Assembly (NCBI GenBank): GCA_039654915.1
Contig: CM077595.1
Span: forward strand, 52,297,501 to 52,361,500
Origin: Aquilaria yunnanensis
Taxonomy: Eukaryota; Streptophyta; Magnoliopsida; Malvales; Thymelaeaceae
Reading direction: 5' to 3'
Length of the DNA stretch: 64,000 nt
Shown here: in pieces, positions 58,913 to 64,000 of the stretch
Layout: each line of letters opens with the position of its first letter
How positions within the stretch are numbered: the stretch's first letter is position 1
Program-made: the position numbers and the translations under genes
The notes under the pieces: model-generated
What the model saw: the letters and a program-made list of their open reading frames with translations, nothing else
Databases searched by the model: none
What the model was told of the DNA's origin: nothing

Positions 58913-60322
58913 TATTGTGCCCAAAAAGCCAATCATGAGATGATTGTATTTTTGCACATTGAGTCATGATATTTTATTGAGGCATTAATCCAGCAATTTT
59001 GTTTGTTGTTTTGTTTCTGCGTAACGTAATAAACATAATTGTAACCCTAGAATAATGATATTCTTAAATGTCCCTAGTCTAGTATTATTGTGGAGCGGGT
59101 TGCAATAATACATAATGACTAGCATATGTGGAGACTAATATGAGATATGTAGTCTACATATGGGTACAAGTTGGAGAACTTGTGTACTGGACCGACCCAC
59201 CATGAGAACACTTCATGGATCGTTATATGAGTGTCATAAGTGATTCTCATAGTGATCATGGTATATGTAGTCCTTCGACCTATGATCATCAAGGTTCCCT
59301 ACATGTGAGTCACATACTTTGATACTTTCCTTTGTTGCTCGTAACTGAGTGAACTTGAAGGAGGTCATTGGGTATGTCACATATCATGCGGAGGGATTTG
59401 TATGATCAAGATGGGATTTGTCCCTCCTATGTAACGGGAGTGATATCTTTGGGCCCCTTGATAGAGTGAGACTTAGAAAATGCATGGCCATGCTCCGATG
59501 AGTTGATATATGATATCAATGTCATCAGTTTAAGTTAGTCTACTCGGTAATCAAGAAACCAAAGATTGGGCTATACGAGAGTGACACATTCCATGTCTCG
59601 TGCTTAGTCTTGATATCTTGGACAAAGGGACAATGGCATATATCGGTGATGATCATAAAGGTTTAGTCGATTCACCGACAATCTTGTCACTTGGGTAGCA
59701 ATGATGTGTTGCTAGACACCGCTCATTGCTTATGATTATAAATGTGATTTATGATCATTGCCAACATGGCAAGAGCCTATTGGGTCGCACACGTAGAGCT
59801 ATTTGGATCATTAGAGTGCATGGGCTAATTATTTGGGTTATGGTTTCACTTTAATTTCGTATTAATAATGGGCCAAGGAGTTGAGCCATTATTAAGCCCG
59901 AAATTAAATCCTAATTGGATTAGGGCTTTGAAACCCATTAGGCCTGGAAGTTGAGTCTCACTATAAATACAACTTTTAAGTGAGAAATTCGTAGGTCTCC
60001 TTGCCCTAGCCTCCCAAAAGGACAGCCGCACTCTTCTCTTGCAATTCCTTGGAGGACGCAAGCTAGCACTGCGAGCGCAAGAGAAACGCATCTGCCGGGA
60101 CGTGGTGGAAGCGTGGTGATCCCGAGAGGCTCGTGTGGATACCATAGAGAGCCTGAACACGTCAACTGTTCAAGTTTTGTGATTCGACTCTACAGTTGAG
60201 TGAGAGATCTCAACCGAAAATTAGGTATGAAATTTTCGAACACCCGGTTTACCCCGTTTCACTTGGATCCTGGAGGGTTTCGGTTAAATTCCGCTGCGCT
60301 GTTTGGCTCCCGAAACCCAACA
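58907..60322 (+). repeat. 3' LTR of Copia-B
   Basis: 1416 bp, the same length as the 5' LTR and identical to it at every site I compared except one. TATA box at 59962-59969. Confidence 0.96.
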
Positions 60323-60327
60323 TGAGA

Positions 60328-60857
60328 AGACTATTTTGGGTTTTTATGCCCAATCTTGTGCTGTAACGTATCTTATTTTATTTTCCTATTTAGATACATT
60401 ATTTAGGAAGTTATTTAGGCTATGGAATAGTTTTAAATCATTTTGGACAAGTGGCATACGCTGCATTCATTAAACTTGTTCAAACTAGGAATTAGAGTCC
60501 TAATTTGACTAAGATTTCCTATGTCTTTGTATCTAGGATTCTTAAGGGATTTAGGCTGCGAATTTTGCCCAGCTTTTAACCCTAGTTTAGGCCTATATAA
60601 AGGCACATATTCTGGATGTAAACACACAGAAAAATTTTGAAATAATATTGCTCTTTGGAGAGGTTTTCTCTTTGGTTCTTGGCAGACTGCCTTGGTGCAC
60701 AAGTGTGCTTGTGTTCTTGGAGTTCTATACTTCTCGTTTCTAGTCACAGGTTGATTAGGGGTGGGGGTCTTCAAACCCAGTCTCTTTGATGTCTTGTGGA
60801 GCTTGAAAAACATCTTGGGCGCGTTTCATGGTCTTTATACCATTGGGGTTCGCATCA
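60328..60857 (+). repeat. 3' LTR of the gypsy element, second part
   Basis: 530 bp that resume the gypsy LTR after Copia-B and its TSD (60323-60327). It ends TTCGCATCA, followed by the element TSD GGTTG. TATA box at 60594-60602. Confidence 0.95.
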
Positions 60858-60862
60858 GGTTG

Positions 60863-62524
60863 TCTCATATATATCTCCTTACTCAAATCACCATTGAGAA
60901 AGGCGATCTTTACATCCATTTGATGTAACTCTAGGTCTACATTTGCCATGATGGCAAGTAATATCCTGATGGAAGTGAATTTTACAACAGGAGAGAAGGT
61001 GTCTTTGAAATCAACACCCTCCTTCTGTGTAAAACCCTTGGCCACCAAACGGGCCTTGTATCTTTCGATACTTCCATCAGAGTTCACCTTGATCTTGAGA
61101 ATCCACTTGTTCCCAATTGCCTTACGGCTTGGAGGAAGATCACTTAACTCCCAAACCCCATTGAGATGCATTGAATGCAACTCATCCTTCATTGCATTTA
61201 GACACTCTTCCCTCTATGCACCCTCAAGAGCCTCCTTAATGTTACTTGGCTCATCTATCTCAGATGCAACCAAATTTGCCTCACTATGCAAGATCCACCA
61301 TTCTTTAGGTGGTCCAAATTTCCTCATTGATCTTCTCAATGTAGGCTGAGATGGAGGCAACTCATGCTCCATCTCTTGAGGTTCAACATTTTGCTCTTGA
61401 GTATCCTCAACTCCCTCTCGAACAAAACCTTCCTCTTGGAGGTCTTGCTCATGTTGGTCCACAACAACAGGCATTTCTGGAGCCATTGCTCCACGTGATT
61501 GAGGTACTCCCTCTAGAGTAGGTGCATGTGTCCCAGGTGTCCTTATGTCACTTGGTTGATCCTCATCTAGGATCTGGCATAAAGAGGTTAAGTCACCACG
61601 CTCACCAACTTTGGGAAACTCATCCTCCACAAACTTAACATTCCTTGCATCAAAGATATTCCCAGTTTTGTGACTTATATCCAAAAACACATAACCCCTA
61701 GACTGTTCAGCATAACCAAGGAAGGCACACCTCCTCCCTCTTGGACCCAACTTTCCCAAAGGATAGTCCGTTATGTGAACATAAGCTAAACAACCCCAAG
61801 GGCGTAAATAGCTTAGGTTAGGAGTTTTGTTCTTCCATAACTCATAGGGAGAAGAGTTCACATTCTTGGTGGGTACTCTGTTAAGGACATGAACTGCACA
61901 CAGCAGTGCGTCACTCCAATAAGTGATGTCTAAGTTGGCCTTTGCCATCATGGAACGTACCATGTTCATAAGAGTTCTATTCTTCCTCTCAGACACTCCA
62001 TTCTGTTGGGGTGTCCAAGGAAGAGTGAACTCCCTTTCAATACCCTTCAAGTCACAAAATGCCTTGAATGCATTTGATGTATACTCTCCACCACTATTTG
62101 TCCTCAAGGACTTAACCTTCTTACCTACTTGGTTCTCAACCAAGTGTACATACTTTTCAAAGCATGCCAAGGCCTCTGCCTTGTTTCTTAGTAGGTAGAT
62201 GTGGGTGAATCGAGTGTAATCATCTGTGAATGTGATGAAATACTTGAATACATTTCTAGATTCAACCCTCATTGGCCCACACAGGTCAGAGTGAACTAAA
62301 CTTAGTGCCTCACCTCTCCTAGTTGCTTTGCCAAAAGGCTTTCTTGTGGCTTTGCCCTCTAGGCATGATTGGCAACTTGGAAGGACAACCTTGGTCAAGG
62401 AACCTAGCAAGCCACTCTTGGCTAGCTTGTCCATTCTATCTTGACCAATATGACCTAACCTCTCATGCCATCTTATTTCTTTTGTCACCTCTATCACATA
62501 GCAACTAGGACTTGCAATAGAATG
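60863..62524 (-). pseudogene. Copia-A pol, integrase and RT N-terminal half (A2)
   Basis: Minus-strand pol from the pre-integrase region (ASPSCYVIEV) through the zinc finger (RWHERLGHIG, then CQSCLEG) and integrase core to the RT start. The first integrase Asp is present (HSDLCGPM) and so is the Glu (NGVSERKN). The middle Asp, 36 residues before the Glu, is Asn (LRTNSGGEY; codon AAT at 62098-62096). A proline/acidic linker follows, then an in-frame TAG at 61216-61214, then RT with [19 protein letters not shown] and [11 protein letters not shown], ending at MRQP where the gypsy element inserted. The missing catalytic Asp, nonsense codon and insertions make it inactive. It continues codon for codon at 46830. 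Confidence 0.94.
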
Positions 62525-63449
62525 TGATGCGAACCTCGATGGTATAAAGACCATGAAACTCGCCCAAGATGTTTTTCAAGCTCCACAAGACATCAAAGAG
62601 ACTGGGTTTGAAGACCCCCACCCCTAATCAACCTGTGATTAGAAACGAGAAGTATAGAACTCCAAGAACACAAGCACACTTGTGCACCAAGGCAGTCCGC
62701 CAAGAACCAAAGAGAAAACCTCTCCAAAGAGCAATATTATTTCGGCAATAATCTGTGTCTTTACATCCAGAATATGTGCCTTTATATAGGCCTAAACTAG
62801 GGTTAAAAGCTGGGCAAAATTCGCAGCCTAAATCCCTTAGGAATCCTAGATACAAAGACATAGGAAATCCTAGTCAAATTAGGACTCTAATTCCTAGTTT
62901 GAACAAGTTTAATAAATGCAGCATATTCCACTTGCCCAAAACGATTTAAAACTATTCCATAGCCTAAATAACTTCCTAAATAATGTATCTAAATAGGATT
63001 TGAACGAAAATAAAATATAAATACAAGATTAAACCCGAAAACTCCCAAATAGCCTTTTTGGGTGCATTTTGGGCACTTTAAGGTTCTCTCTTGTATCTTC
63101 AGCTCCAAGCTTGAATCTTTGAGTTCCAATGGCATGAATCTTCATATTAGATGTGGTAATGAAGGTCTGGAAAGTTAGAGCTCAAAAATCCAGCTTGTGG
63201 ACACAAAATGCATCAAGAACGCTTAAGGTGGCTCAAATGGTACACTTTGAGTGGTGTCCTTGGTGTCCTTGTTTTGTGACTTATCTAAGCACTCCAGAAC
63301 TGAGTACCAAGCATATCCATCATGTCCATATTGTGTCTTGAAAGTTCCAGCAGCTCCTTGTGAAGTTTCATGTCCATTCTCCATGAAGAAACTTGAAACA
63401 AAGCCTAGTAGTGCACTTGAGAGCTCCTTAGCTTTCTTCCTTGTCAGGG
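62525..63449 (-). repeat. Gypsy-type LTR with a diverged U3
   Basis: The R-U5 half (62525 to about 63000) closely matches the other gypsy LTRs. The U3 half (about 63000-63400) is largely different in sequence. The beginning of the LTR again encodes the LTRKKAKEL tail (about 63449-63405). The first ~65 bp of the LTR are missing. Confidence 0.8.
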
Positions 63450-63456
63450 AACTTGT

Positions 63457-63469
63457 GGCTTTGATACCA
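63457..63469 (-). promoter_or_regulatory. Primer-binding site in the gypsy remnant
   Basis: On the minus strand TGGTATCAAAGCC, with one mismatch to the intact gypsy site at 47852. It is two bases from the end of the LTR at 63472. Confidence 0.8.
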
Positions 63470-63471
63470 AC

Positions 63472-63889
63472 TGATGCGAACCCCGATGGTATAAAGACCA
63501 TGAAACTCGCCCAAGATGTTTTTCAAGCTCCACAAGACATCAAAGAGACTGGGTTTGAAGACCCCCACCCCTAATCAACCTGTGACTAGAAACGAGAAGT
63601 ATAGAACTCCAAGAACACAAGCACACTTGTGCACCAAGGCAGTCAACAAAGAACCAAAGAGATAACCTCTCAAAAGAGCAATATTATTTCAAAAATTTTC
63701 TGTATGTTTACATCCAGAATATGTGCCTTTATATAGACCTAAACTAGGGTAAAAATCTGGGCAAAATTCGCAGCCCAAGTCACCTAGGAAACCTAGTTAC
63801 AAAGGACTCAAGAAAACCTAGTCAAACTAGGACTCTAGCACACTTTTAACACATGTTTAAGGTGTGCAGCGAATTCCCTTTGTCCTAAG
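63472..63889 (-). repeat. Partial gypsy-type LTR (R-U5 side)
   Basis: Matches the other gypsy LTRs from the 3' terminus through the TATATA region to about GGACAAAGGGAATTCGCTGC. It then switches abruptly to gypsy leader sequence at about 63890. The U3 is missing. Confidence 0.8.
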
Positions 63890-64000
63890 TGACAACCGAG
63901 AAAACTAGACAACACGGATTGACTTCTTTTTGTTGTTTTTGTGATTTTCGGCCTTGAACAAGGATGGAATAAAAAGAACAGACCTGAAACAAGAAGAAAA
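63890..64000 (-). other. Gypsy leader fragment at the right edge
   Basis: The minus strand matches the intact gypsy leader around 48000-48075 (GTCAATCCGTGT and surrounding text). It is joined directly to LTR sequence, so a deletion or recombination between copies lies at about 63890. Confidence 0.75.

Larger units (their letters stand above)
51998..60322 (+). mobile_element. Copia-B, nearly intact Ty1/copia element (8325 bp)
   Basis: Two 1416-bp LTRs with TG...CA ends, a primer site, a 1.5-kb leader, gag-protease-integrase-RT-RNase H in copia order, a polypurine tract and a perfect TSD. I found one LTR difference (53266 G versus 60175 A, approximate positions). This makes it the youngest insertion in the nest. 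The only coding lesion I see is a one-base gain at 56267-56270. Lineage within copia not assigned; the gag start SLRSILEKEKLNGTNF is of a type widespread in plants. Confidence 0.96.
46831..60857 (+). mobile_element. Non-autonomous Ty3/gypsy (TR-GAG-like) element, hosting Copia-B
   Basis: Two ~1020-bp LTRs, an initiator-Met primer site (47852), a gag region, and a purine tract at 51494-51507. The internal region is only about 3.66 kb. No protease, RT, RNase H or integrase motif can be found in any frame. The 3' LTR is split at 51997/60328 by Copia-B. Perfect 5-bp TSD GGTTG on both sides. Terminal-repeat elements encoding only gag are known in plants (TR-GAG class) and rely on enzymes of autonomous relatives. 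LTRs differ at roughly two dozen sites by eye, so this insertion is older than Copia-B. Confidence 0.88.
41965..62524 (-). mobile_element. Copia-A copy A2, 3' two-thirds, with nested insertions
   Basis: Minus-strand Copia-A read from right to left: integrase and RT start (62524-60863), RT end and RNase H (46830-45655), 3' untranslated region, polypurine tract and 3' LTR (43348-41965). It is interrupted by a solo gypsy LTR (44470-45491), a gypsy element (46831-60857), and at its right by gypsy-derived DNA from 62525. Gag and the 5' LTR are not visible. Removing the insertions restores continuity at the 5-bp duplications. Confidence 0.92.
62525..64000 (-). mobile_element. Rearranged gypsy-type remnant inside A2
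   Basis: On the minus strand, from the right edge: leader sequence (about 64000-63890), then a partial LTR ending in TTCGCATCA at 63472, then a primer-binding site, then almost at once a second LTR lacking its first ~65 bp and ending at 62525. Left flanking A2 sequence GAATG (62520-62524) may be one TSD copy; the other would be off the right edge. Confidence 0.8.

Overview
The window is repeat-dominated plant heterochromatin. I find no host protein-coding gene, rRNA or tRNA. Plant-type Ty1/copia and Ty3/gypsy LTR retrotransposons with initiator-Met tRNA primer sites, AT-rich DNA and a long tandem array point to an angiosperm (probably a eudicot; species not recognisable). A pericentromeric or other heterochromatic location is inference.

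Layout. (1) 1-3332: 5' end of a Ty1/copia element, here called Copia-A (copy A1), on the minus strand: LTR, primer-binding site, leader and an open gag-pol reading frame running off the left edge. (2) 3333-31996: a satellite of 31-bp monomers. From about 3.4 to 27.2 kb it is organised into higher-order repeats (HORs): an ~870-bp type, and a 403/558-bp type that combines into 961, 1364 and 2325-bp units. These are interleaved A-B-A-B-A and include a nearly perfect 4342-bp tandem duplication. From 27.25 kb the monomers are diverged. (3) 31997-34692: two directly abutting Copia-A LTRs. (4) 34693-39565: more diverged satellite, split by a solo gypsy-type LTR (38055-39076) with a perfect 5-bp target-site duplication (TSD). 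(5) 39566-64000: a four-level nest. A plus-strand Copia-A (A3) sits in the satellite. A minus-strand Copia-A (A2) interrupts its gag. A2 carries a solo gypsy LTR (44470-45491, TSD GTGGA) and a gag-only gypsy element (46831-60857, TSD GGTTG). The 3' LTR of that gypsy is split by a nearly intact Copia-B (51998-60322, TSD TGAGA). The right edge holds a rearranged minus-strand gypsy remnant inside A2.

The coding content is all retrotransposon. Copia-B has all gag-pol domains, but one extra C shifts the frame at the integrase zinc finger. Copia-A copy A2 has two nonsense codons and lacks a catalytic integrase Asp. The gypsy has gag but no protease, RT, RNase H or integrase, so it would need enzymes in trans; it fits the non-autonomous TR-GAG class. 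Relative order from nesting and LTR similarity: satellite, then A3, then A2, then gypsy (LTRs about 2% different by eye), then Copia-B (one LTR difference seen).

The points most worth following up are the nested satellite HOR structure, the gag-only gypsy whose pol-like C-terminal tail reads through the polypurine tract into the LTR, and the GC-rich palindromic block in the Copia-B leader.
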